From positions 1 through 40,753 of the IMG/VR virus record IMGVR_UViG_3300025864_000029: a DNA stretch of 40,753 nt. One strand, given 5' to 3'. The translations under genes and the position numbers were made by a program. This DNA comes from a virus. This document shows positions 14,152 to 23,700 of the stretch, piece by piece (positions within the stretch are counted from its first letter, which is position 1; each line of letters opens with the position of its first letter). The notes below the pieces were generated by a model. That model made no database searches. It was not told the DNA's origin and was given only the letters and a program-made list of their open reading frames with translations.

Positions 14152-15666
14152 ATGTCAGCGAAGAAACCCTTATGCTTGTACAATGATGCAATCAAACAAA
14201 TTCAATCCGGCGATGCGCTTGATGTTGAAATTGCAGGAATGAGTTTAGTAAAAGCGGATTCTACTGATTCTACAGCAGGATATTTGAGTGCAAAAGTTGA
14301 CGGCGTTACTATAGAAGTGAACACATCCACGCACACGATGAACGTCAAATCAGACGTATATGATGCGTATGGCGCAACATCTACTCATTCAGCATTGCAG
14401 ACGGGGATTCATGGTATTTCAATAACTGCCGGAAAAGTATTATCGTCCTTGAAAACAATAACCATTACAAGTGCTGATGATACGAGCGTAATCACGTTTC
14501 CTAGTGGAACTAAAACATTGGTTGCTACAGACGGAAATATCACAGGCAGTTCGGGTTCATGCACGGGTAATGCATCAACTGTCACTACCAATGCCAATCT
14601 TACTGGCGAAGTGATTTCTACTGGAAATGCAACTGCGATAACAAATTCAGCAGTACTTGGGAAAGTTATTACGGGATTTACCTCAACTCCCGGACTTGTA
14701 CTTGCTACTGATACCATATTAGGGGCTATTCAAAAACTAAATGGAAATACCGCCGCAAGTGGAAGTGGAACTGTTACGAGCGTAAGCGTAGTTACTGCAA
14801 ATGGTGTAAGTGCGAGTGTTGCTACGGAAACAATAACTCCTGCAATTACAATCATCCTTGACGCCATTACACCATCTACAGTCAACGCTTTAACCCTTGC
14901 CAAAGCCACTACTGGATTCACTATAGCTGGTGGCGATACAAGTAAAACACTTACAGTATCCGATACGGCTTCCATATCAGGCACGAACACAGGCGACAAT
15001 GCGACAAATACACAGTATAGTTCGCTTGTTACAAATGCGACCCATACGAGTGATGCTACGGGTTCAGGCGCATTGACGGTAGTTGCGATTAACGGAACTA
15101 ATCTTGCCGGACTTGCAACAGGTGCATTAATGAATGCTACTACTACTGGCGTTCCTACAGTAATTGAACCTAGCACGTTAGGAAACATACTTACTTCCAC
15201 TGGTACGGCATGGGCAAGCTCTGCTCCTGCGCTAAAAAGGGTACTCCTTGCCTCTTTATTCGCTGTAGATGTTTCTCCTGTCGCATATATGGAGGTTACG
15301 GATTTTACAGTAGCATTGCTTGCTTCAACTCTATATCATTTTAAATATAAATGTATTATTAAAAGTAATGCCGATTACGGAGAGACAGTAAAAATTTTAT
15401 GTTCATCCACGCCTACACGAGGATTCATGAGTGCAGATGTATTAGCTGATAATGGGGCGACATTGGTTCATGATATTACTACTTATTCTAGTGGGTTAAT
15501 TATTGCGACTTCTTTTGGATGGACAATTCCACATGAAGTAATATTCGAGGGGGATATAATGACAAATGGAGCATGCAATTTGACATTTAATATAAAGTCC
15601 GAAAATGCCACCTATCCTGTGGAAATATATGCAGGGTCGTATTTAGAACTAATAAAAGGAACATAA
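14152..15666 (+). CDS. tail fibre protein
   Basis: The 504-residue protein starts KPLCLYNDAIKQIQSGDAL, a common N-terminal attachment segment of phage fibres. It continues with Thr/Ser/Gly-rich beta repeats, including GTVTSVSVVTANGVSASVA (about residues 205-225) and SISGTNTGDNAT. These repeats are typical of trimeric fibre shafts. The last ~130 residues (from about 375) have a different, more aromatic composition and probably form the receptor-binding tip or a trimerisation head. GGAGAATAACC precedes the ATG. The DUF4376-like gene follows, as fibre-associated genes often do. Confidence 0.78.
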   Translation: MSAKKPLCLYNDAIKQIQSGDALDVEIAGMSLVKADSTDSTAGYLSAKVDGVTIEVNTSTHTMNVKSDVYDAYGATSTHSALQTGIHGISITAGKVLSSLKTITITSADDTSVITFPSGTKTLVATDGNITGSSGSCTGNASTVTTNANLTGEVISTGNATAITNSAVLGKVITGFTSTPGLVLATDTILGAIQKLNGNTAASGSGTVTSVSVVTANGVSASVATETITPAITIILDAITPSTVNALTLAKATTGFTIAGGDTSKTLTVSDTASISGTNTGDNATNTQYSSLVTNATHTSDATGSGALTVVAINGTNLAGLATGALMNATTTGVPTVIEPSTLGNILTSTGTAWASSAPALKRVLLASLFAVDVSPVAYMEVTDFTVALLASTLYHFKYKCIIKSNADYGETVKILCSSTPTRGFMSADVLADNGATLVHDITTYSSGLIIATSFGWTIPHEVIFEGDIMTNGACNLTFNIKSENATYPVEIYAGSYLELIKGT

Positions 15667-15667
15667 C

Positions 15668-16054
15668 ATGAATATTCCAATCACAGAACCTGAACACACC
15701 AGATGGCATAAACGCATTGAAGTTGAAGCGAAAACCGCAGAACTTATTTCCGCAGGTTACACTTTTACTTTTGACGGCAAACAATACACGTTTAATACCG
15801 ATGCAGATGCGCTCGGAAAATTATCGGTGGCATACACGGTTGCAGTTGCGTTTCGTGCAAGCGGTACGCCGTATTCACAGCCTATGGTCATGCAGGATTA
15901 TCAGATTGTTACAATGGACAGGGATTCGATAATCAGTACATACGAGGCAATGATAGCATACGGACTTGGGCTATACGGGCAGAATGCTTCAATCCTGCAA
16001 TCATTGGAGAATTTAACTCTTGCGGAGTTACAGGTATTTATTGACCCCAGATAA
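15668..16054 (+). CDS. DUF4376-like fibre-associated protein
   Basis: This 128-residue protein contains RIEVEAKTAELISAGYTFTF followed by DGKQYTFNTDADAL, the start of DUF4376-type domains found in or next to phage tail fibres. The rest is helical (residues 40-128, ending ENLTLAELQVFIDPR). It may act as a fibre assembly factor or small fibre component; the family's function is not established. It begins one base after the fibre gene's stop, with AAAGGAACATAAC upstream. Confidence 0.66.
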   Translation: MNIPITEPEHTRWHKRIEVEAKTAELISAGYTFTFDGKQYTFNTDADALGKLSVAYTVAVAFRASGTPYSQPMVMQDYQIVTMDRDSIISTYEAMIAYGLGLYGQNASILQSLENLTLAELQVFIDPR

Positions 16055-16082
16055 TATTTTGGAGATTAATTTGTAAAAAGAC

Positions 16083-16110
16083 TTGATGTTAAATATTTAA
16101 CATCTATATT
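16083..16110 (+). promoter_or_regulatory. putative promoter with palindrome site D
   Basis: TTGATG (16083-16088) and TATATT (16105-16110) are 16 bp apart. Between and overlapping them lies GATGTTAAATATTTAACATC (16085-16104), a perfect 20-bp palindrome containing the shared core. It sits in the 82-bp gap before the gene at 16137 and probably controls the fibre/membrane gene set downstream. Confidence 0.62.
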
Positions 16111-16136
16111 TAAAACAGTAAAAACAGGAGTAGAAA

Positions 16137-16502
16137 ATGGACACGCATCTTCCGATTTTAACAACGCATGTATTCCGGGCGCAGGAGATAGACGATACCA
16201 CCGCCTATAGTCCTGCCGTAAGCCTAGTCAACGCACAGTCAAATGGATATTTCAGTATACAGTTACTCCTTACGGGTGACGGTACGCTTGCCGACCTGTT
16301 TTATCAGGTTACGATTGACGGTATAAACTTCCTAAAGCCTGTTTCCGCAAGTTCGATAGCGACCACGTTCACCAAGACAAGTGGTACAGGCTCAAACGGC
16401 AGGGATATTATCGCTTTCAATCCTGAACTTGGCGTGGCAATCCGCTTCGGTGCAACCGTATCAGGAACCGCAACACTTTCCGCAATGCTGTGTATGCAGT
16501 AA
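16137..16502 (+). CDS. small beta-rich virion protein
   Basis: The 121-residue product is Ser/Thr/Ala-rich and beta-structured (FSIQLLLTGDGTLADLFYQVTI, AIRFGATVSGTATLSAMLCMQ). It resembles small head or tail decoration proteins that form beta-sandwiches. It is the first gene after palindrome/promoter D and has ACAGGAGTAGAAA upstream. A structural role is suggested by composition and neighbours only. Confidence 0.58.
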   Translation: MDTHLPILTTHVFRAQEIDDTTAYSPAVSLVNAQSNGYFSIQLLLTGDGTLADLFYQVTIDGINFLKPVSASSIATTFTKTSGTGSNGRDIIAFNPELGVAIRFGATVSGTATLSAMLCMQ

Positions 16503-16520
16503 ACTATAGGAGTAATTACA

Positions 16521-16742
16521 ATGGCAGGAAATAAGAATTTAGGTGCATGGAGTACTCCTTCAATGATGGGTGGTGTTAATCCGTCAACTGACTTGGTAGT
16601 AAACAGCATCACAGTCGCAGGTGATGTGAAAGTGACAGACCCGACCAAAGGACTTGTCCTTACCGACTCCAATTCAGCTGAACACCGTATAACAGTCAAC
16701 ACAGATAACTCGCCTGCAATAAGCGACCCGTTAGGAGCATAA
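16521..16742 (+). CDS. small tail-module protein
   Basis: This 73-residue protein is low in aromatic residues and largely strand/turn (STDLVVNSITVAGDVKVTDP). It looks like a short fibre-like or scaffold peptide. ATAGGAGTAATTACA precedes the start, and the stop is one base before the next ATG. No family is recognised. Confidence 0.55.
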   Translation: MAGNKNLGAWSTPSMMGGVNPSTDLVVNSITVAGDVKVTDPTKGLVLTDSNSAEHRITVNTDNSPAISDPLGA

Positions 16743-16743
16743 T

Positions 16744-18057
16744 ATGAAAAAAATATCGAATTGGATCAAGAACCACATAATCGTTTCAAGTTTGGCATTG
16801 ACGCTGTTCCTTGTAGGGGCAGGTTCTACGGGATTAATAGTAAACAGTTCCAACCAATGTAACCAGATTGTCAATTTCCTGCAAAATATAACAATCGGGA
16901 AAGCCTTATATCTTGACCATAGTAAAGTATGGGATAGCGAGTTGGCTCCTGCACCATGGAGTATGGGGGGGGCACTCCCACAAGCCATCTACGTGTACAC
17001 GCAGGATTTTACGATCACGCCAGAATTCAACGGGGCAATCGTCACAAACTACGGCGCAACGACTAATATTGTAGGCACATTCCAAAGTGTGGCAACATTA
17101 AAAGCCTCAACGCCATTCAGTTGTACGTTTATCAATGAGGTCGGAGCTGCTCCTTCGGGTGGTACTATAACAACCGATGGTGCTTATACTATACATACAT
17201 TTACATCATCGGGAACACTGGTAATTCCGTCTAGCATAGTGGCAGAAGTTCTCGTAGTTGGTGGTGGTGGTTCTGCTGGTCGCGGTACTAACGCATCCGT
17301 CCCTGCTGGTGGCGGTGGCGGTGGTGGCGTGCAATACGATGCCGCAAAGCCATTAAGCGGTACGCTGATAGTGACTGTCGGCGGGGGTGGCGCAAGCGTT
17401 ATATTTGATAGAACTGTGGGTAATACCGGTGGGAGTTCCGTGTTTGCAGGATTAACTGCCACGGGGGGGCTAGGTGGATATTCAATTCTTAATCCGCTCG
17501 GAGCAGGAGGAGCGTCCGGGAATCCACAGGGTAACGCGGGTGGAACAAAAGACACTAATCAAATGGGTGGTGGCGGTGGCGCGGGAGCAGCTGGTGGCAA
17601 TGGTAACCAAGGCACTACTACTGGCGGTGTTGGTGGCGTAGGCTTGCAGTATATGGGGGCATATTGGGCTGGTGGCGGTGGTGGTGCTGGTGCAACCGGA
17701 GGAGCAGGTGGTAATGGTGGCGGTGGTCATGCCAACTCTACATTTGGAGAAGGCGGTGCAATAGCTGGCGCAGATAATACCGGTGGCGGTGGCGGTGGAA
17801 ATTATTCATCTGCGGCGGGGTCTGGTGCTGGCGGTAGCGGAATTGTCAAAGTTAAATATCTCACTCCGGCGGCATTTTCAGCAATATCCATACATCCGGC
17901 ATCTACAGATAAACTGTCCAATACAATTTCGACTCATAGTTCGGTTAAGTCGCTCTTTAAGGGCGATTTAATCAAATACCTCACGGCATCGGCATTATAC
18001 AGTCTGAATGTTGACAGTGCCTATCCCGTAGCAAATTGGGTCGATCAACTAGATTAA
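16744..18057 (+). CDS. glycine-rich adhesin-like protein with N-terminal membrane segment
   Basis: The 437-residue protein has a basic N-terminus and one hydrophobic segment (about residues 12-33). Residues 143-178 (TDGAYTIHTFTSSGTLVIP, then VAEVLVVGGGGSAG) match the start of the glycine-rich domain found in phage tail tips and adhesins. A long Gly run follows (about 170-370), which could pack as polyglycine helices as in T-even gp38 adhesins. The C-terminal ~60 residues are non-repetitive. A membrane segment is unusual for a fibre, so it may be host-membrane or surface anchored. A G8 tract lies at 16965-16972. Confidence 0.7.
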   Translation: MKKISNWIKNHIIVSSLALTLFLVGAGSTGLIVNSSNQCNQIVNFLQNITIGKALYLDHSKVWDSELAPAPWSMGGALPQAIYVYTQDFTITPEFNGAIVTNYGATTNIVGTFQSVATLKASTPFSCTFINEVGAAPSGGTITTDGAYTIHTFTSSGTLVIPSSIVAEVLVVGGGGSAGRGTNASVPAGGGGGGGVQYDAAKPLSGTLIVTVGGGGASVIFDRTVGNTGGSSVFAGLTATGGLGGYSILNPLGAGGASGNPQGNAGGTKDTNQMGGGGGAGAAGGNGNQGTTTGGVGGVGLQYMGAYWAGGGGGAGATGGAGGNGGGGHANSTFGEGGAIAGADNTGGGGGGNYSSAAGSGAGGSGIVKVKYLTPAAFSAISIHPASTDKLSNTISTHSSVKSLFKGDLIKYLTASALYSLNVDSAYPVANWVDQLD

Positions 18058-18074
18058 AAAATAAAAAGGAGCTT

Positions 18075-18668
18075 ATGAAAAAGATATTAATTTTGATGTT
18101 TATGGTTTTAAGTGTGTCGGTTTTTGCCGATTGGGCATACAAGCATAACGGCGGAAAAATAAGCCCGTTGAAAACTACTAGCAATAAAGCCGGCGAAACC
18201 ATTGCTGATTATCTGGCAAATGGATTCACGGTTACGACAGACAGGCTGGCTTTATACAATTTGCTTGTTTCGACGGGGCAAGAACAGGCGGCGATTGATA
18301 GGGGGATTATTCCTACTGCGCAAGAGAAAATCCTTGCGGAAACCGTTTTTGGGAAATTGGAAATCCGTGAAGTTTTCGATGAGATAATCCTAGTTGCCAA
18401 GGTTGATGCAGTAGCAGAAGTTCCTGCCACTGAAACAACTCCTCTGATACCTGCCGTTCAGGCCGTGGCGCAGGTCACGCTAGGCGATCTGCTCACACGG
18501 GTGCTTGCCTCCAATCCAAAATTTGCGACTTACTGGGCTGACGCTGACAGAGGCATAGACATCACTTATCCTACGGTAGTTGAGGCTCTGGCTAGTTTTC
18601 CAGTAACGCTGGATATTCCGGCTCTTAAACTGGCGATCCTTACAAATCGTCAGGCAAAAGCGAAATGA
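18075..18668 (+). CDS. exported protein with signal peptide
   Basis: The start at 18075 is set by AAGGAG with good spacing. The frame extends upstream, but inside the previous gene. The 197-residue product opens MKKILILMFMVLSVSVFADW, a classical Sec signal peptide with likely cleavage after VFA. The mature part is Ala/Thr/Leu-rich with helical and Pro-containing stretches and no recognised domain. It is probably periplasmic or cell-surface. The neighbouring genes also encode membrane or lipoproteins, suggesting a shared envelope function. Confidence 0.65.
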   Translation: MKKILILMFMVLSVSVFADWAYKHNGGKISPLKTTSNKAGETIADYLANGFTVTTDRLALYNLLVSTGQEQAAIDRGIIPTAQEKILAETVFGKLEIREVFDEIILVAKVDAVAEVPATETTPLIPAVQAVAQVTLGDLLTRVLASNPKFATYWADADRGIDITYPTVVEALASFPVTLDIPALKLAILTNRQAKAK

Positions 18669-18680
18669 AAGCGGTGAAAC

Positions 18681-19256
18681 ATGAGCGATAACGATAAAAA
18701 ACTACAGGAAGACAATAAAAAAGCCATGCTTGAGATTTATCGCGCAGAATGCGCAACGCAAACGCAGACTATCAGGCGTATCTCCGAGGAGGTTATAGCC
18801 AACTTGATTGAGAAGGGTATATGCGATGGCAAATGTACAAAACTCGTAAAATTTGCAGAACTGGACGGCAAATTAAATACAGCCAATATTGCACTTACAG
18901 ATATTAAAACCGACAGGATAACTGTTAAAAAAGATTTGGACGCACATGAACTAAAAGTGCAAGAGACACTAGTAAATCAGGAGAAAAAAGTACTTGACGC
19001 ACTCGATAAGTCTGCAAAGGAAATCAAAACGACTTACGATGCCGGAATACAGGAGTTAAAGGCAAGTATGAAAGAACTGGCAGAGGGCAGGGCGCTTGAC
19101 GACAAAGCCATATCAAATATAAATACAAAGGCAAATCTGGTAGGTTCAGGCGTACTGTTAATAATAGGGGCTTCGTGGGTGGTCTTCCTCCAATGGCTAT
19201 ACACTTTCAAAGAGAACATAATTTTGATGATCGAGGCGGTGAAACATGTCAAATAA
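18681..19256 (+). CDS. coiled-coil protein with C-terminal membrane anchor
   Basis: The 191-residue protein is charged and helical over residues 1-150, with coiled-coil character at 60-135. A single hydrophobic segment follows (about 153-176, VGSGVLLIIGASWVVFLQWLY) and a short tail. Two Cys (CDGKC, 48-52) lie near the N-terminus. The layout resembles phage membrane-tethered accessory or holin-associated proteins. GCGGTGAAAC precedes the ATG, and the end overlaps the next start by 11 bp. Function is unproven. Confidence 0.62.
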   Translation: MSDNDKKLQEDNKKAMLEIYRAECATQTQTIRRISEEVIANLIEKGICDGKCTKLVKFAELDGKLNTANIALTDIKTDRITVKKDLDAHELKVQETLVNQEKKVLDALDKSAKEIKTTYDAGIQELKASMKELAEGRALDDKAISNINTKANLVGSGVLLIIGASWVVFLQWLYTFKENIILMIEAVKHVK

Positions 19257-19404
19257 AAGCAGTTTCAAATTAGCGGACTGGCTGATGATAGGCTTACTTG
19301 CAGGAGTATTGGCGTTATTGATTTTGTCAAGCGGGTGTGCTGGATTTTATGAACGTATGTGGATGCATGATTATCATAATAACACAGGAGAAAAGGCGAA
19401 ATGA
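19246..19404 (+). CDS. 52-residue lipoprotein-like membrane peptide
   Basis: The ATG at 19246 gives 52 residues: a hydrophobic segment (13-28) ending in a lipobox-like LSSGC (C31), then a short polar tail (GFYERMWMHDYHNN). GAGGCGG lies upstream. It overlaps the previous gene by 11 bp and the next by ATGA. It would be a small lipid-anchored or single-pass peptide, compatible with an Rz1-like spanin role, but the tail lacks the usual Pro-rich content, so this is weak. Confidence 0.52.
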   Translation: MSNKSSFKLADWLMIGLLAGVLALLILSSGCAGFYERMWMHDYHNNTGEKAK

Positions 19405-19679
19405 AGTTTAGAAAGAAACCAGTAGTGATTGAAGCCAATCAATTCGAAACAAACAATGAACCTGAAAATGTAAATATGGAATTTATTGTCAAATGGATTA
19501 ACGGCAATAAAGGAATGGCAAGACACGACTCAACGGATATTTACATTCAAACCCTTGAAGGCGAAATGAAGGCAGGGGTTGGCGATTGGATTATACAGGG
19601 AGTCAATGGTGAATTTTATCCATGCAAAAACGATATTTTTAAAAAAACTTATGAACTTGTAACGGAGGAAGGAAGATGA
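19401..19679 (+). CDS. PGDYG-type small phage protein
   Basis: The 92-residue protein matches a frequent phage pattern: MKFRKKPVVIEANQF at the start and GVGDWIIQGVNGEFYPCKND near the end, followed by IFKKTYELV. The family is common in phages and prophages and of unknown function. It is soluble and beta-rich. It starts in an ATGA overlap with the lipoprotein-like gene and has ACAGGAGAAAAGGCG upstream. It is out of character with its membrane-associated neighbours. Confidence 0.78.
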   Translation: MKFRKKPVVIEANQFETNNEPENVNMEFIVKWINGNKGMARHDSTDIYIQTLEGEMKAGVGDWIIQGVNGEFYPCKNDIFKKTYELVTEEGR

Positions 19680-20029
19680 AGATTTTAACGATGGTTTTAA
19701 TGGCGGTGATGTTAATGGTGGTTTACGGATGCAACTCTGGCGGAATTACCACTACCGTAACCGAAAATGGTAAAATAACAATAACGCAGGACACGAGGGG
19801 AACAGTTCAAGATCGTGGCACTGTTCTTGGACTTGATTTACAGCTTCCAGACCCATCGGGTCTTACCGGAATGCCAGCGCTTGTTCGTATTCGGCTTGGA
19901 TATATCGCCAATGACTTTCAGGCGGTTCCATGGGGTTCAATCGCAAAACAGACTAAAGATTATATCATAGATTTCTTTGGGAGTTCGACAATTAAAGCAA
20001 CAAATGAAGCGGGATTGGAAACTAAATAA
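19676..20029 (+). CDS. lipoprotein
   Basis: The 117-residue product has a lipoprotein signal: a short basic start, a hydrophobic run and the lipobox VVYGC (C19). The mature part begins NSGGITTTVTENG and has strand-rich stretches plus a helix near the C-terminus. It overlaps the previous stop by ATGA and is preceded by CGGAGGAAG. Outer-membrane anchoring would suit an exclusion, receptor-masking or spanin-type role. There is no second membrane segment, so it is not a unimolecular spanin. Confidence 0.66.
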   Translation: MKILTMVLMAVMLMVVYGCNSGGITTTVTENGKITITQDTRGTVQDRGTVLGLDLQLPDPSGLTGMPALVRIRLGYIANDFQAVPWGSIAKQTKDYIIDFFGSSTIKATNEAGLETK

Positions 20030-20040
20030 GGAGAATTGAA

Positions 20041-20202
20041 ATGACTTTATCAATCGCTTTTTATGTGTGTATGTTGATTTACCTTATCCTTGGGATATGG
20101 GCAAGCTATCCGTTTACAAGGGCAAGTGGCGGCAGTTTACTGTTATTTCTGCTTCTGCTTATACTTGGCTGGGCACAATTCGGAGCACCTATAAAGGGAT
20201 AA
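20041..20202 (+). CDS. two-segment small membrane protein (holin-like candidate)
   Basis: This 53-residue protein follows AAGGAGAATTGAA and has two hydrophobic segments (residues 4-22 and 31-47) with a short polar turn (FTRASGG) and a tail ending FGAPIKG. Size and hairpin topology suit a small holin or pinholin. No endolysin gene is visible in the window, so the lysis assignment is tentative. A 43-bp A/T-rich gap follows before the DUF1353 gene. Confidence 0.58.
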   Translation: MTLSIAFYVCMLIYLILGIWASYPFTRASGGSLLLFLLLLILGWAQFGAPIKG

Positions 20203-20245
20203 ATTATAGATATACGGCAGTATAACTGTGTATAAATAGGTATAA

Positions 20246-20737
20246 ATGAAACCAACCCTCGTAAAAACATGCCTGTATGGGCCAAGCACGGAAAATGATT
20301 ATGAGGTGCAGATTGACTTCAATCCGAGAAGCAATCCGTATCTATGCCCTGAATATTGTCTTGTATATGAGGATGATAAATACCTGATAGGCTTAAAACC
20401 GCTTTTCGGGTCAGATGGTTTTTCGATACCGAGAGTAGTGTGGACATTAACGGGATTGACCCCGTTCGGATTAAGGACGGCATTTGCAGGATTTATCCAT
20501 GACGGGATATATCGGAGTCACCTGTTACCGCGATATGAGGCGGATAACATTCTTTTGAACATACTTTGCATTGAGCCACGTCCTAACTGGTGTCAAAGGG
20601 AAATTGCCTACAGGACGCTTAGGGCGATAGGCTTTGTGGCTTATAATAGCAAGACAATAGACGAAATGGACAAAGCACGTCAATTTGTCACAGTTATGGA
20701 AAAGCGAAAACTAAATATGAACGGTGTATTGATATGA
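20246..20737 (+). CDS. DUF1353-family protein
   Basis: The 163-residue protein carries the DUF1353 hallmarks: GSDGFSIPRVVW (residues 55-66) and FIHDGIYR (83-90), followed by an acidic ADNILLN helix and an aromatic C-terminal helix. The conserved SIPR and HD elements suggest a metal-binding or hydrolase-like fold, but the family's activity is not established. It is common in phage tail/lysis neighbourhoods. AGGTATAA precedes the start, and its stop overlaps the next gene (ATGA). Confidence 0.78.
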   Translation: MKPTLVKTCLYGPSTENDYEVQIDFNPRSNPYLCPEYCLVYEDDKYLIGLKPLFGSDGFSIPRVVWTLTGLTPFGLRTAFAGFIHDGIYRSHLLPRYEADNILLNILCIEPRPNWCQREIAYRTLRAIGFVAYNSKTIDEMDKARQFVTVMEKRKLNMNGVLI

Positions 20738-23700
20738 AAAACGCATTTGATAAATTCAACGGGATAAAACCGATAACGGATGCGGATTTACTGCCTCCGA
20801 CTTTTGCACAGACAGCGCATAATTGCAAACTGGATAGCGGTAAACTTGTACCGTATGTCGAGTCGCTTGCCGTTGCTACTTTACCTAATGCGCAGGGATT
20901 GGCAGTCACCTTTACCGACACAGGCGATTTGGTCGGACTGACAAATCATCAATTGCCGAATGGTACACAGGTTACATTCACTGTAATTGCAGGTTCTCCT
21001 GCCACTACAGGCATATCCATAAACACCGCCTACTATATTGTAAACGGTACTGCCAATTCATTTCAAGTGTCAACTGCTATAGGTGGAACTCCGGCAACGC
21101 TTACAAATAACGGTACTGGCGTGATGAATACCGATGACACACGCAATAATATCTACCCGTATAAACTTGACGGTCTATCCCTTACTTGTGGCGTGGCAGG
21201 GCAGTTATCCGACTTTCAAGCCGTTGTCAATGGTTCATTTAAGGTAACCATAGAGTCAACTGTTTATACTGTAACCTCACTTAATTTCACCAACTGCCTG
21301 TCTTTTGAGGAGATAGCCGATGCGATACAGGTGGGTTTACGTGCGGTAACTCACGGTGCTGAACTCGTGATATGGGATGATGTAAACAGGAAATTCATTA
21401 TCGCAACTGCACAGGACAGCGTAAGTGTGTTGGATGACGGCGAAACAAGTGACGGTGCTACAGATATAACGGTTACACACAGCACATCACAGGGGTATTC
21501 GCATGTTGAAAGCGGTGCAAACACCGGAAAAGTCACTGGTTACGGTAAAATGACGGGATGGGGTTCATATCCTATTATGAATTTTACTTATGCTACCGCA
21601 AGCGCAACAAATCCTACACGTCCTGCCAACCGCATTGAAATAACCGATACAAACGCAGGAATACTTGGCTGGGTGCTATCCGCCAATACTACAGGCGATG
21701 ATAAAGTGGTGCATGAGTACAATAACAGTTCCATAGGCGGATTTGTGGATGTGGATTCCGCACTTACAAACGGCTGGTCTTGGACTGTTACCGCAACTAA
21801 GACCGATGATATTTCCGCAAGTTCGTATTTTGCCTCGTATTTGCCTTGGAAGGCAATGGACAATAACCTAACCTCGTATGATGAATGGCTTGGCGCATTA
21901 AGCAAGTTTCCTGCATGGTTGCAGATTAAGTTTGCAAGAAAATATGTCATATCCGGCTTTCGTTATTATATCCGTGCTACGGCTTTAGGTGCGCCTAAAA
22001 CTATGATTTTACAGGCATCCAATGATGGGAGTGAGTGGACTGATATTCACTCGTTTACTGGCACTAATGCTACAGGTTGGAGCAGTGCTGAAACGGTAGC
22101 AACTGTCAAACAATCTGATTATTACTATTATCGTCTTTACATTGCCGACCAGTATTCTCCGAAAAACTATCCATATATAACCGAACTTGAACTATTTCAT
22201 ACTCCCGTCAGCATAGCAGGAGCGACTTACTTGAACGGTCTGACAGGTACAGGCGACATTACACAGCCATACAAGATAGACAAATGGCTGTCTTGGAGTT
22301 CCAAGGATATTGACGTTGTAAAGGCGCTTACTGATGAAGATGCCTATGACCGCATATATTGGACAGGCGACAGCAACCACAAGGATAAGCTCGTTGTATA
22401 TGCCGGAACTATGCCTAATACGCCATATATAAGGGAAATGGGTATGCCTGCACCATCAGGAGTGGGTACGCCTATTGCTACGGATATTATACCTAGTATG
22501 AAGGGCGCTACTTGCAGTTGCAGTATAGGCGGTTCAGCTACCAGTTGCCCATTGACAAAATTCACAAAAACCGATAAAGGCTACCAGTATGTTTTCCGTG
22601 CGCCTGAACAGGTTATTGCAAATGCAAGCGAAGTTGCAATTACTCCTACTATTGATTTCCCTTATGATGCAACTAAATATGCTATTGGTGCTTCTCCGGG
22701 AACTATTACCAGAACCAATATTGGCACACTTTATCCAATAAAATATACTGTTGGTGGGAGTAATGTTGATATTGGCAACTTCCAACTTGAATCCATTGAA
22801 GATGATAGTGTAATGAACGTAGTGCCTCACGTGACTCAAGCCGCTTCGGGTACAGGTGGGATTGGAGCTGGTTCAAGTTCAATTTACAGCTACGATGGTG
22901 CCGGTGTTCTTTTCTCGGTAACGAATCCCGGCAGAACATTAGACCTTGGAATCCCTGCAACGTCAGTTGCTTACACCACTACTGTCAATCCTTTTAATAT
23001 CACAGTAAACGTAAACATGAACTGGCTTATGGGGGGCAACTCCTACTTCTACTATCTTATGGCGTGGGTGAATGATATGAATGAAGTCGGACCATTATCG
23101 CCAATCAGCGCACTTTACAAACACGACAGCGATCAAGTGATGGAGTTTACGGGGATTCCAGTTGACTTTGCAGTAAGTTTTGCTAATAGCGGAGATTTGA
23201 TAACTTTAACTGCTCACGGCATTCTTAATGGTACACCCGTCATTTTTCACGGTGCAGGTGCTACAACGGCAGGATTGACAATAACTACGGTCACTTACTA
23301 TGTGATAAATGCAACTGCGAACACTTTTCAAGTATCGGCTGTCTTGGGAGGCAATGTTTTCCCGTTGACAGGTGATGGTACAGGTACAATGACAAGCGTA
23401 TTCTACCCTAAGAAACGCCTCTACCGTTCCGCAACTGGCACAGAAACCGCAGGGTTTAAATTCCTTTGCGAACTGCCTGCTTCAACAGCAACTTATACCG
23501 ACCACACCCGTGATGCCGACTTGGGTGAAGTTATGCCTGAACGAGAGAACCCTCCTGCCGGACTTAGCGGTATCGTAGTTCACCCCGGTGGATTTGCAAT
23601 CGGTTTCGTAGGCAGGTCAATATGGATGAGCGAAATAGGACTGATGCATACATGGCCTGTAAAATATATGCAAACTACTAATGCAGATGTAGTAGGACTT

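Noticed and set aside
17560-17830. Repeated GGTGGCGGT units as a tandem repeat or CRISPR-like element
   Set aside because: They encode the glycine-rich domain in frame, with irregular spacing and no conserved direct repeat.
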